Notes under the pieces: generated by a model
What the model was told of the DNA's origin: nothing
Seen by the model: only the letters and a program-made list of their open reading frames with translations
The model's database searches: none
Source of the DNA: Holtermannia corniformis
Lineage: Eukaryota; Basidiomycota; Tremellomycetes; Holtermanniales
Length of the DNA: 64,000 nucleotides
Assembly: GCA_001599935.1 (NCBI GenBank)
Contig: BCIJ01000003.1
Location: forward strand, 325,938 to 389,937
Direction of reading: 5' to 3'
Program-made: the position numbers and the translations under genes
In this document: piece by piece, positions 31,499 through 43,800 of the stretch
Position numbering within the stretch: the first letter of the stretch is position 1
Layout of the letters: each line of letters begins with the position of its first letter

Positions 31499-34341
31499 AT
31501 GCTGATACCAAACGTTCCGCCTAGACTTGAGCACGAGATGACGGGACAAGGCGGGACCGTGGAGAGACGGCAGGATGCGGATGATGGCGCTGCTGGAGCA
31601 TACACTACGGCCGCGTATAGTGAGTCGTCTGCCTGACTGTCTTTGACGAGGGTGTTGAGACCTGTCAACAGCGCCAAACCCGCAAGTCCTTCCCGAGTGG
31701 CTTTCATACACTACCGTGCGCAGACCGGATGACGCTGCAAGGACGCAGACTGACTTCTCGAGCAGTACTTGACGACAGAACGCTACACTGTCCACACTGT
31801 CGAATCCGTCGTCAACCTCCCGCTGACTTGTACGTCTTCGCTTCGGTTCCGTCCCGTGGCCGGAGCTGACGTATCTCAGACTACGGGCCATCGATCCCGC
31901 TCGACGATTCATGGGTCTATGGCGGGCTGACTTCCCCTGCTGCATCGACGCCGACGGCTGAAGAATCCGATGGCTTAAGCGCACCAGAGCCAAGTGCGGC
32001 CACCACTGAAGCCGATGCGCAAACAACGGACAGCGCGATCCCGTCGACGGTTGCCGAATCTTCAGCGACGACTGCTTCAGATCAGCCTTTGACGACATCA
32101 GCCTCGTCACCTTTAACGCCGGTTTTGTCATTGTCTAGTGTACCGCAGACACCGACATCAGCTACTTTCTCGCCCATCGATTCATCGCTATCAGGACCAC
32201 CGTTGCTATCTACACCGACAGCGTCATCGCTTGTCAGCTCACTGACACCGTCATCTGGGATACCGACGGCTTCTGTACCCAGCGGTGCACCATCTCCACC
32301 CGTGGGGTCTTCGGGCACTTTATCCAATTCCGAGCTGCTGGCCAGCATCCTCGGTCCTTCCCTCGTCGTCGCAGCGCTGCTACTCTGCTGTGTAGTGGGG
32401 ATCATTGCGCGGCGTCGGCGCAGAACACGGCACCAGCCAGCTGGCCCTCCTGGAACGACACGGCGACTTGGTGGTGGCGGGTGGCGGAGCGTCTCGCTCA
32501 CGGACCCAGATGTCGATCCTGCTCCTGCTGCGGCACCTACGCCTAGTCGACCGGACAGCCCACCATCAGCCGAAGCGAGGCCGAGCGACGTCGTGTCTTC
32601 ACCGCCCATGAGCCCGCGCTCTCCCGTCGAGTCTGACAGCTTGCTCGGTGGTGCGGCCACCCGCGAAGAGGGACTCAAGAACCGACAAGAGGGTCACAGC
32701 CTGCTTTCGCGCATGGCCGCAGCTGGAGCCGCGATCGGTCTGTTGGGCAGCCATCGCAAGTCGAGCGCGCAGATCCTCGAAGCTGGGGACCGCAAGCGCA
32801 GGGAGCCATCGGCTGGGGGCGCCGATATCACCACTGCACTGTACAGTACCGAGATGGCACAGCGGACGTCGACGCCCGTCAGTCGGCAAGAGTCGTCTTC
32901 GGGCAACGCGGCAACTCCGGGCACACGGCGCTCGGGTGCCGATCGCCATCCGTTCACAGAGCACATGTCGCCCGAGGACCTGTTCTACCAGGCGCCACCG
33001 CACACGGCCTCGACTGTGCAGACAACACAATCACATTCGGGCTCTGGCTCTGGCTCCAAATCGGGCTCTTCTGGCAACCGCAAGCGCTTCTCGTCCAAGT
33101 CTGCCGCTGAGCAGTATAGCATTGCGATCCCAGAGACACCAGTCAGTGAGCTTGGTGGGCCCTCGTTTGCAGATGCCGTGGTCACGGCGAGCGGTGGACG
33201 TCGAGCCAAGTTTCCCGCAGATGCAGACAGGCTTAGTTTCCCCTTGCCGCCACCGGTGCCGCCCAAGAGTCCGCAGCGAGATTCGTTTGTATCTGCTACA
33301 GACCTCGGCGTGCCACTGGCTCCCTGGATGGCAGAGAGGCGCAATAGCGCAATCAGCAGTGGTGCTGGAGACTCGAGGTGAGTATCTTTGCCTCCTCTGC
33401 CGCAGGCTTGACGCCCGTGTAGCTATCATTCAGCCCCATCGTCACCCCACTTGCACCCACAGTACCCGACCGACGAGCCTGCCGGTCGCGCTCCCCGCCC
33501 CAGTTCCATGGCGACTTTCGGCGGTCCATCGGCGGCCGCAACCCCAACCTCGTCACACCACGGCCACGGCGATGGGTCTGGTAGCCCTCCAAAGCTCGTC
33601 TCGCCACTGATCAGCCCCGCGCCATCTCCACTTCGGCCGTCTGGCTTGTCGCCCGGTAGTACAACGCTGTTTGGCAGTCCAGCACCCATAGGCGTCGGCG
33701 CTGGGTCAGGCTCGTCACGCGAGTCTGCTGCGTCTACCGGTCGACCACCCAACGTGCCGAGGCACAGCTATGCTGGACAGCCTCTTGTCTCGCAAGATGC
33801 GCTGAGGAAGCTTGTCGAGGGCGACGAGCAGCCAACGTTGACTGCCGTTCAGCCACCATCTGGTCCTCATAGCGGTGCGTTTGGCGAGTTTGGGCAGCCT
33901 TTGCGCAGCGTGTCTGGTTCGGTGAGTGAATACCGTACTCTTTGACTGAGTATACTGAGCCATCCAGACGGCCATGCTTGTTCCTGCGAGCTCGACGAAC
34001 CGCCAAAGTGTAGTTGCGTCGCTACACTCGGCTCGTGATCACTCGTCCTCTTCGCACACACCCTCGTCATACTCGCAACCATCCGGTCCGGATTTGGACG
34101 AGTCGATTGGGTACAGTGCTGCGGCTTTGCGTGGCAAGTCAGTAGACGTCTCGACGTGAGCACAGTACGCTGCTGACCTGACCGCAGACGGAGCCTGCCA
34201 CAACTCGTACCGGCTTCAATGGTTGCGAGCAGCTCGACACAACCCGTCCCGCCCTTGCCGCGATTCGAGCCGTCTCCAAAGCCAAAGGAACACGAGCGAC
34301 GGGGTTCAGGCTGGCTGTCGAGGTACCTTGGATCCAGCTGA
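31499..34341 (+). CDS. Single-pass membrane protein with Ser/Thr-rich ectodomain
   Basis: About seven exons. The ectodomain starts MLIPNVPPRLEHEMTGQGGT, has a short folded part (YLTTERYTVHTVESVVNLPL, YYGPSIPLDDSWVYGG) and then about 150 residues dominated by Ser, Thr and Pro. One membrane segment, ILGPSLVVAALLLCCVVGII (near 32345-32405), is followed by a stop-transfer block ARRRRRTR. The long cytosolic tail has Ser/Gly repeats (SGSGSGSKSGSSG) and a proline-rich FPLPPPVPPKSP segment suited to SH3 binding. The layout recalls fungal cell-surface sensors (Wsc/Mid2/Msb2-like), but no WSC or other defining domain is visible. The true start may be in an upstream exon. Confidence 0.65.
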
Positions 34342-34456
34342 TGACCTTGAGACCTGATGATGATGTACTATACTCAAGTGTCCGATGTATGCCACTAGCC
34401 ACGACCGGGACCGATCGCCGTCGGTCGTCATCCGCGGCTTCCGCTCCCCACGGTGC

Positions 34457-35354
34457 ATGCTCTCACCTCGTTGCACCTTACCGCTCGGCTCGACATTCAA
34501 ACAGTCCATTGCACGCTACCACACGGCACGGTTCATCACAATGGCCGCATCCTCTGCTCAGTCCGCTCAACACACCTATGGCGATCCCACACCTGCTCAA
34601 CCTCCCGCTGCTCCTAGCTCGACGGCTGTGGGCAACAGCAGCAAGGTGCAGATGACCAACCATACGCAATACCACTCGCCTCGTATCCTTCCTTCTTCAC
34701 TCCATCCGTCACCCCTGTCCCTGTTCAAGGAATGGTTCCAATCCGCATTGAACCCGACCGAACCCGGAATCCCAAAAGTCAACGAGCCCGAGGCCATGAC
34801 CGTCGGCACGGCCACCAAGCAAGGGATCCCTTCCAGCCGGGTTGTGCTTCTCAAAACGGTCGACGATACCGGTTTTGTCTTCTTCACCAACTACAACTCG
34901 CGCAAGTCGAATGAGCTGCTCGAGAACCCGTACGCTAGTGCGGCGTTCTACTGGCGTGAAGTCTCGCGCCAGGTCCGGGTAGTGGGCAGAGTCGAAAAGG
35001 TTAGCCGGGAGGAGAGTGAAGAGTACTTCAACTCGAGGCCAAGGGGATCAAGGCTGGGCGCGTGGGCGAGCGAGCAGAGTCAGGCTATCGACGAGGACAC
35101 GCTTGCGAACCGTGTCGAGCTGCTCGAGGAACGCTACAAGGACAAGGAGGTCGAGTGTCCAGAACACTGGGGTGGCTGGCGGATCGTGCCATTGTGAGCC
35201 TCTACAGTCTCGTGCAACTACGTCGCTCACACTCCACAGCGAGGTCGAGTTCTGGGCAGGACAACCGTCGAGACTACACGATCGCTTCCGCTACACCCGT
35301 CCGCAAAACTCGACCGACGAGACGGCATGGCAAGTCAAGCGGCTCTCTCCTTGA
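34457..35354 (+). CDS. PDX3: Pyridoxamine 5'-phosphate oxidase
   Basis: Two exons, intron GTGAGC...CCACAG near 35195. The FMN-binding split-barrel core shows EAMTVGTATKQGIPSSRVVL, LKTVDDTGFVFFTNYNSRKS and AAFYWREVSRQVRVVGRVEK. RPRGSRLGAWASEQSQ is the substrate and FMN motif, and RLHDRFRYTRPQ at the end matches the conserved C-terminal RxH...R signature. It oxidises PNP or PMP to PLP. Three in-frame ATGs exist. From 34457 the protein begins MLSPRCTLPLGSTFKQSIAR, a convincing mitochondrial presequence. From 34541 (strong ACAATGG context) it lacks it. One at 34385 adds more. The choice of 34457 is tentative. Confidence 0.9.
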
Positions 35355-35718
35355 TCAGCAGCTCCTTTATCAATGCGCAGCACAAGGATCGCCTTAGGAT
35401 TTCCCATCTTTATGAACTTTGCCGATCCAGCCCGCTGAACGGCACCCTTTGTTGCTTTCTGACATTGCAACTGAAGGCTTGTTGCTCAGCCTTTTGCCCT
35501 AGCGCCTTGAGAAACACTCCATTGTCCACTGACCCCGTTGACGACGGCCGCCGTCGCTGTCCCGGTTCCGTTCTGGCGCCGTGCGAACGAGCGTACGGGC
35601 ATTCGATCGCGACGCAATGCCGCCTAGCTCTTAGCTTCAACAACCGTCAAGCGACCAGTCAGAGTGCAGAGTGTAAGCAGCAAGAGGGTGAACAGCAATC
35701 AGAGCGCCCATACACAAC
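35355..35718. other. Intergenic stretch, no gene seen
   Basis: It lies between the PDX3 stop and the EIF1AD start on the same strand. Frames are short and without motifs; probably a terminator region followed by a promoter. Confidence 0.5.
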
Positions 35719-36360
35719 ATGGGCAGGGCAGCACCGCCGACGTCGTCATACACTCCGGCAAATCTACCTCACGATTGGCGACTAGTCGAGCTCGGCGCGC
35801 CGCAGGGCTCCAACCTGTTCCTCTGTCTCGATGATGCAGGTGAAGAGAGGCTGGTAGAGATGGGCGGCAAGCTGAGAAGGGTCGTGTATGCATCCCGAGG
35901 TCGGTCGGTCCTTTCGTGAGCGACTTTAGCAAACTCATGACCTTCAGGCTCGTTCGCCATGGTTCGGCTCTTCCCGCCATCACCGACGTCTGCAGCTGCT
36001 ACGCTGCCGAATGATGAGCCTGCACCGTCTACCGTAGCTACGGGCAGGCCACGGCAGACACCATCGGTTTCACGGTTAGCAGGGGAGATTATGAGCATCG
36101 TCATGCCGGATGAGATCAAGGCTTGGAAGCGGTCGGGCGAGTGGTATGTACCCGTGGGCATCGTGTCCGACAACTTACTCACACCCTGATTCAGGCCAAA
36201 GGCGTTCTCCCGACCACAGCCATCAGCTCGACCACCGCCGCCTCAACGGTCACGCTCCCGGTCACCGTCCGGCTCAGAATCGGAGTCGGACGATGCGCCT
36301 GTACCGATGCGACGAAGAGTGCTAGCTATGCCTCCGAGCGACGACGAGAGCGACGACTGA
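35719..36360 (+). CDS. EIF1AD-like protein (eIF1A-type S1/OB fold)
   Basis: Three exons. MGRAAPPTSSYTPANLPHDW leads into an OB-fold: RLVELGAPQGSNLFLCLDDA, ERLVEMGGKLRRVVYASRG, then FAMVRLFPP. GEIMSIVMPDEIKAWKRSGE joins WPKAFSRPQ, the same end-of-domain pattern (GxWPxAF) as human EIF1AD. The C-terminus is an Arg/Ser then acidic tail (SRSRSPSGSESESDD) ending PPSDDESDD. EIF1AD-type proteins are nuclear and have been linked to late 40S maturation. Compared with eIF1A proper, the basic N-terminal arm is missing. Confidence 0.8.
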
Positions 36361-36447
36361 GGGCTTGTCCGGTTTGACGTGCTGCTAGGAAAGAAACGCA
36401 AGATCATGTCATTTCGTCATGTCGTTCAATATATCGCACAAGCGTCT

Positions 36448-39400
36448 TCACGCACTCCACCAACGTCTCCATCGTTCTTCCCAGCCCATCATCTGACGCG
36501 GCGAAAGCGTACCCCGCAGCGCTTCGTCCATGCTACTCCGGCCGACCGTGATCTCAAAATCCCCTTCGGGGATCACCCACTTTTGCCGGATCACATCCCA
36601 TATGGAGAGGTCGTAGCGTGACAAGTTGAACGTGACCCGCTGCGCCGCCCACGGGTCGAGATTGATGCGTGCAAAGTCCCGCAAGACTTTCGGCTGCGTA
36701 GGTGTAAGTGCACACACTTGTTGAAGTCGTTACGCGCTACGCACTGGTTCACTGGCCGCTGGAGGATACCCTGCAATGTTTCAATCGAGCCCTCTCTAGG
36801 CATTTCATCACCCACCCAGGTAGAGCTGGGGAACCTGTAGATGTCAGGTCGGGGCTTGTCATGCAAAGCAACGCAGCTCACCTCGCAACCATTGACCTGG
36901 CCGACGTTTTGAATGTCCACCGTCACTGTCCATCGAGTCTTGTGCAATCTGATCCGACAATCAACTGGCGTGACGAAAAAGGAGCTGACTTACGAGTGCC
37001 AGACGCTAGAGCCTTTCATGACAGCGCTTTCCACGTCCTCCCTCTCATACAACATGGATTCGTCATGATCCCGCTTTGACCAGCCGCCGACGCTCTTGAC
37101 CTGTAAGTTGGTGTAGTTGAACAAAGTGTAGGATAGTCCAAACCCGAACTCGAAGCGCGGAGAAATCTGTGCGAGTCAGTGGTACGCTGGCTCAGTTGAG
37201 CGGATCGTACGTTGGCACTCAAGAAATGTCTATAGTCGATGTTGAGCCTGTAAGCCCGGGATGTCAGCATCCTGGGTTCTAGGCATGCAACATACTCCTC
37301 GGTATAGTTGATATCAGCATTCGGAGCTTCAGCCTCATTGACATAGATGACGTCCGCAGAGTAGTCTGTGCGGTTTCTTGCAATGGTGTATGGCAGGCGG
37401 CCAGAGGGGTTGTAACTGACCAGATTTTAGTGACAGTGCCAATACTGACAGGTACGAGACGTACTCGCCGTAGAGCACCTGTGGCGTACTCAGCAATATG
37501 CCAACAGACCATCAGCGGGGACACTCACATCCACGAGCGCACTTCCACTCTCTTGACCTGGCAAGCCAGCCCAGCTGCATCGATATCAGTGTGAGGCCCG
37601 GTCACTGATATACGAACAGTACTGCAGTGACATTTGGGTGCTGCAACACTGTCAGACCTTATCCGACAAAGATGACTACCACTCACATCGATCCAGGGCT
37701 CCATGATGATTGGTCCAACACTGTGCACCACCACGACCGTGTTCGAGTTGTTCGCCGCCACCGCGAGAACGAGATCGTCTCCGCCATGCCAAGCCGTCAG
37801 GTTGTTGCGGTCGCCTTCATTGCCATCGATCGTGATGTATCTGTTTGATTAGCCGCGCGCAGCAGGCGCAGAGGAAGCAACACACTGCTCTCCACTGTCG
37901 GACTTGATGAACTGCGAGGGGAAAGTGAGCAACTGAGTCCGCGCAGCCGAAGCATGCCAACCACAATGGCCACGTCTGCTCCCCTCCCCGTTTCACTGGC
38001 ACGTTCTAGCTCAAAGTCTTTCAGCCACCAGTTGATGGTTGTGTGATCCTTGCGCGCTCTTGATTGGATAGCTTGCAAGGGCTATGCGAGTGTCAACAGG
38101 GATGATGAGTGTTTGCCGTGGAACTTACATCTATGAGGTAAGGGTACTCGGCAGTCCCACTGCCCCAGCCCTGGGCGAGAGTCCTGAGCTGATTAACCGC
38201 TGTACAGCCGCAGAAGGGCAGCAACGACGCACCCGTTGTCGCCGCCACGGTCTTCAAACCCGTTCGGGCCCCTGAGACTCGGCCCAGCGTCACTCCCTCG
38301 ATCACCGTCAGCATTCGCTCATGCGCACTGGCGACCCTTACCGATGAGTGCAATACTACGCGGCTTGACCAACGGCAGGGTCTGGTTGACATTCTTGAGC
38401 AGGACCGTGGAAGAGGCGCCGATGTGTCGAATGAGCCTGCCAAAGCGTGAGACGTTCTCAGGCTGGCGCATTTTTCGACGTACTTTGCATGGTCGCTTTG
38501 CACGTCCACATGCGAGTTATTCACGGTACTCTCTCGGAACGAGTCAAAATTGACCGCCGGGTAGCTGTCATCGTCTTGTCCCACGAGGTACCATCCGGCA
38601 ATGATCCGAGTTGCCATGTCCTGGCGGCGTCAATGATCTATTATTATGAATTCACTTACGTTTAGTCGTTCCGCCGTGACCGAGCCATTGTTGACAGCGT
38701 CAGTCAGATTTTGACCAAAGTAAGATGTGCCGCTGTTGAACACGATGTCGCTGCGGCTGTCAGCTTGCACTTCGGGAAACGCTAGGGATAGGCTGACCCA
38801 GGCATCGTCATGTCTATACCTCAAATCAGCGACGGCCTAGCGCAATGCAACCACCAACCCAGGCCAGCATTCACGGCAGACACGCCCGACTCGGTCGCTT
38901 GCCACTAATAGATGCATCAGTCACATCTCGAGGGATCAGCGTACGCACGTCGGAGAGGATGTAGCCTTGGAAGCCGATGTCGTTTTTGAGGATGCCATTC
39001 TGCGTCTTGCTGTTCTGGCAAGCCCAGCTGCCGTTGACTAACGTGGTGAGTACAGTACTGCTAAGAGACGGGCCAAGATGTCTACCTTGATTGTAGCTAC
39101 ACATCACGCTCGCAACTCCGGCTTGAACGGCCTTGAGGAAGGGATGCGTGTAGATTTCTCGGATCTGTAGGTTGGTCTCAACTTCGGGCTTCGTTGCTTT
39201 ATAAGTGAAGATTGTGCGCACCGTTCGATCATCGATATTGCTTGACGACGTCGTTCTTGCATGTTCCTACGTCGGGCTTTAGCTGTGCTCGACGCGACCA
39301 AGGCTAGTAGCGCACCTGCTCATTTCCAATATAGTGTTTGACGCTGTACTTGTGAGCAAGCAGGCACGTAGCATCGACAAACGACACGCACCAGGCCTGA

Positions 39401-40457
39401 ACTCCAGCAGCTTGCATCCCGAGGACTGTTTGTGCAGTAGCAATGCCAGAGAGGTAAGGCTGGGAAGGATCAGTATGACTACGAACGACTTGTGCCATGT
39501 ACATCACCACCAAACCCTTCCCAGTTCCGCCCACCCGCAGCTGCTCGACCCATATTGGTCATAGGACCTAGGCTATGCTGAGAGTCAGCGCTGGACGCGC
39601 AATCTTTGCGAGGCACATACGCAACATTGACACCTTTGCCGCGAAACTCCTCACCCAAAGCCAGTCCTCGTTCGTACATGAGCTGTTTGTCAAAACTTCA
39701 AGGTGGTTGTCAGACGAGGCTGCAAATCGGCGACATAGGACATACGTAGATGCGATGTTATGTCCTGATGGACTGCCATCTGTCAGCTTGCAGTCGTCGT
39801 CCACCACTTCCCAACCTACAAAGCTGAGACGAAATCCGCAAACCGGACACCCATAGGTGCATCTTGTAGGCATAGTCCCTTCCACCCCACCCGCTCAATT
39901 GACGGGGTGTTGCCCACACACCGACCGTTCATCCATCCTACACCGGTTGTTAGAGCGACTTTCTCTTCGATGGTGAGGTTGTACGTATAGATGAAAGCCT
40001 GTGCTCGTTGGATCGCCGACGTCCATCGAGACGGGTAATGATCTTGTGTGAGAGGCGAGGGGTAAAAGGGGGGTGATGTGAAGTCGGCGAACGGGTCACT
40101 TGCTGAAGCAGTCGGTGCGGGGTTTGACTCTGACGACGCGGACGCGGACAACTCCGGTGAGACGGAGGCGTACAGCGTTGTTGCTGTTGAGACAGTTGGA
40201 GAGCTAGCAGTAGCCGATGTTACACTGGCTATCAGTGCAGAGGAAATACTTGACGACGCCGTCGACTTCAGTTCGGACCCAACGAAGCCGCTTGCCTCCC
40301 CAGTGATCGTGGCCGCTGGAGTAATGACAGTCTGTCTATAATGAGTCAGAGCGGAAAGAACGCAACGAGCTTGGACTTGCCCAGTGCTATCCTCAAAGTC
40401 TTGTGCTTGGGCGCATAGCAGAAGCACAACAGCGGTGATGCTGTGCCATATGATCAT
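36448..40457 (-). CDS. Secreted glycoside hydrolase family 3 beta-glucosidase
   Basis: A signal peptide [19 protein letters not shown] is followed by about 100 Ser/Thr-rich residues ([20 protein letters not shown]), then the GH3 core. [50 protein letters not shown] and KHYIGNEQE are the conserved blocks. GFQGYILSD contains the nucleophile Asp at about 38950; it is joined by an intron to [14 protein letters not shown]. The second domain includes GRLPYTIA and [15 protein letters not shown]. The fibronectin III-like C-terminal domain ends [20 protein letters not shown]. There are 15 or more short introns. It likely cleaves cello-oligosaccharides or aryl beta-glucosides outside the cell. Confidence 0.92.
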
Positions 40458-40838
40458 CTTGTATCAAGCGACCTCAGCAGGAAGGGCTGTTCTAGTGCTC
40501 CACCTAGAGCCCGAACGGTGGTCGGAGTCGTGTACGTCTCTACAAAGGGTCGGGGATGCGATGCGATGGCCAAGGCTGTGTCAGCGAGCATCGAGCAGCT
40601 GACAAGCGAGAGCAGCCGAGCCGTCAGCTTGTCGGTGCCAGAGTGCGTGTGCTCGTGGCCCATGTGCTACCATGGTCGTTGAAGCCGCTAGTCTTGGACG
40701 ACATCATCGTCGATCTCTCCGCACGTGCCGTCACCGCACTACGGGGCCTCGACAACTTGGTTTCAAGCATGGCATCAGGTTCATAAGAGTATACAAGAAT
40801 GCGTGTATGCAATGCGATACGATGCGAGTTCCAAATGA
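40458..40838. other. Promoter-side gap upstream of the GH3 gene
   Basis: The gap lies between the GH3 start and the stop of the SMP-C2 gene, both on the minus strand. No frame shows a motif; it probably holds the GH3 promoter and the other gene's 3' end. Confidence 0.5.
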
Positions 40839-43800
40839 CTACAGGGTCGATTGACCCTCCTTTTCAATGTCGAGGTCGTCTCCCCTTGGCCGGCGTTTGT
40901 CAAGATCGCCACCAACAGCAAGCTTGGTGTTGAGCAGCTTCTCTTGCATCTTGTCCTTGACGAACTTTGACGTACGGACTAGCTTCAACTGGAACACGCC
41001 CTTTTGCTGAGTACGGTCAGCTCTGTGGAGGGACGTTGAGTTCACCCACTTGACGATGCAGTGCTTTCGAATGGTCGCGCCACTTGCGGAACGAACTCTT
41101 GTCGCCACTGTCTTCATACAGGCTCTCGCCATCGGACGTCGGGCGAGACTTGGATGAGCCACCGCTGCGGGAGCGACCCAAGCTGCTCCGCCTATCGTTC
41201 TCAGGATCGCTCTCTGATTCCAAGGTGGCCTCGCCCTCCTCCATTTCGCGATCTTGATCGACCAGTCGCGTACGAGCACCCACTTCGACGGCGACCTCCC
41301 ACGCCTCGTAGACGTGCTTGAAGCGCTTGTCACGCCGCGTCAGCTTCTTGTGCGCACGGCTGATTCCCGGACGAAGCATGAGTTCGAGTGTGACCTCGCC
41401 GACGGGCTCGATTGCCTTGCTCTCCCCAACTCGGGGACGCGACTCGGTATATGCGTACGTTGCCTCGGCCACTGCGTTCATGTCGCTAGTGAGGTAGATT
41501 GGCGCAGTCTTCGTGCAAGTGTCACCCTCCGGGCAGTCGTTCAGGCGGACCATGGCGAGAGCCACCGTCTTCTTCTTCAGCCCAGATTTCGAGATGAAGC
41601 GCATCACTAGCGAGCACGATTGTCGGTATTCGACCGCCAGTCTGATACGGCGATCAATATCCCATTCGAGCTGCGGGAGATCCTCGATAGGCGGCATCGA
41701 GTTCCGTGAAGCCGAATTCGGCAGTGAAGCGCTGTCTGTCGAAGGTCGACCCGAGCCAGCTTCATCCGGCGGTGACAGGGTATAGCCGTCGGCCTCGGTT
41801 TCCAGTGAGATCGAGACGGACTTTCCGCCGCACACAGCCGTCAGATCCGTAGCGACCAAACTCTTGACATCCAAGGTAGCGATCTCGTAGCCAGAAATAT
41901 CCAGTGGCAGCGACACATCGACCGTCTTGAAGAGCAGGGAGAGTCGGAGGTGACCCCAACCGATGCCGCCGACGATCGGAAACGTGCTGTCCTGCGTGAG
42001 CTAGGTCTTTTTGGCGCGTTACAAACCCACCGAGTGATTTGGCTGGACTCTGCGAGAATGTCCACTAAATCCAACACCACAAGGCCGAGGATGGGATCTG
42101 CAAGACTGGTCAGCCGATGCGTTTCTGAATCAGCCACAACATGCCATGTTCTCTGTCCCGTTCGTCACGGATGACAATCACAACACGCGCTTTGGTCCAG
42201 TCTCTAAGGGTATCAATCAGCGCCCGTCTAGCGTTGCTGGACGTACGGACCTCAGGAACCTTTCACCGACGGCGTTGAAGTACGGCGCTGGGGTGAGCTG
42301 TCCCAAATCTCGTGAGCTCCAATGCGATATAGCTCCAGATAATCAAACTGACCTGCTTCGTTCGGGTGCGGTACACGACCTTGTCATTCAGGACAACCTC
42401 GCAGTATGCAGACGGCGGTGAATCAGACTCCCACGATGACACGTCGACAACCTCTTTCAAGGCTGGCTTGCCTCCTGCTGCCGAGTGGCCGTTGCGGCTC
42501 GCACCAGCATACGACCCACCGAGGTGCTCAACCTCGAGGTCTGCATCATCAGTGAGGGGCTTACTGTCGGCCAAAGGGACTCACCGCTGCATTGATGAAT
42601 GTGAAACTGTCATTACCGCCGTTAGCTTTGAAGATGACTAGCAAACAGGCAGCTCACCTGGAGGATGCCACTTCTCAGATCCTGTCGCGGCTTGGTCATG
42701 GCTTCCAACCCGTCCCTCTCTCGTTCACCAGTGAACCACGCAATCGTCTCTCTCCTCTCTTGCTGCCTCCGCTTCTCATACTCGCTAGGTTCCGGCACCA
42801 GCCGCTTCAGCCTCTTGACCCACCACGCATCCCCATCGTCATTGCGCCCGATCACTCGATCTGCCACGACGTCCTCGACGTGATCCTGCACATCTTCGTC
42901 CGACATCTTCCAGAGCGGACAAAAGCGCACGCTCCAGTCGAGATAGCCCGCTGTTTTCAGGCCGCTGTGAGCGGGTTGTAGAGGATCGACCCGGTGCTCG
43001 AGTTGGGTCGCCCCGTCGGACTTTTCAGATTGCTCAACTAGATCGGCGAGGTCGAGCTCGACGACCCCGAGGGCGTCATCGGCGGAGAAACGGTCCGAGT
43101 CGCATACACGCAGTCGTAAAGCTTCTCCAGATTCGATCGCTTCTGCAGTGATGAGCACTGACGATGTCAATACTGTCGATGTTGATCAAGCCGTTCCTGT
43201 GGCTTACCGAAGGCCGTCTCCGCCCACAGTGGGTTGCGGTTGTTGATGATGGTCCGAGTGGAGAAAGCTGCATGGTCAGAACAATGCTTTAAACGGCGGC
43301 AGACATACTCGGTTTATTGAACTTGGTCATAGAGACCGTCACGTACGGGTCACACGAGCCTGCAGGACGTCAATCGGTTTTTGAAGGGATACGGCCATCA
43401 GCGTACCGACTGTATCCGCCTTTGGCAAATCCACAGCGCCATGCAGCTGTATCTGAAGGACCCCAATCGCCGATGTGCGCAGGCTGGCCTCCTTGCCCAT
43501 CAGAAGCCGGTCGAGGTCCATGGTATAGCTCGATGGTCGGACGAAAGCCTGCGCAACCTCGGCAACGCTCTTCATCACTTGTCGTCACAATTCAGTGCTG
43601 AACAGTCAAATCTGAGCGGACGCGACGCACCGTACGACTTCAATAGTGGCAGTTCCATCACGTTGACGCTGCCCCAGCCGACCTTCTTGAGCGGCCGGGC
43701 AGCAATGTCAAAGACTGGCAGCGTTGGGAATGAAAACGTCCCAACGCGGACGAACGGTGGCGAGGCAGAGAGCAGCAGGCGGAGATTTAGCTAGGCAGCG

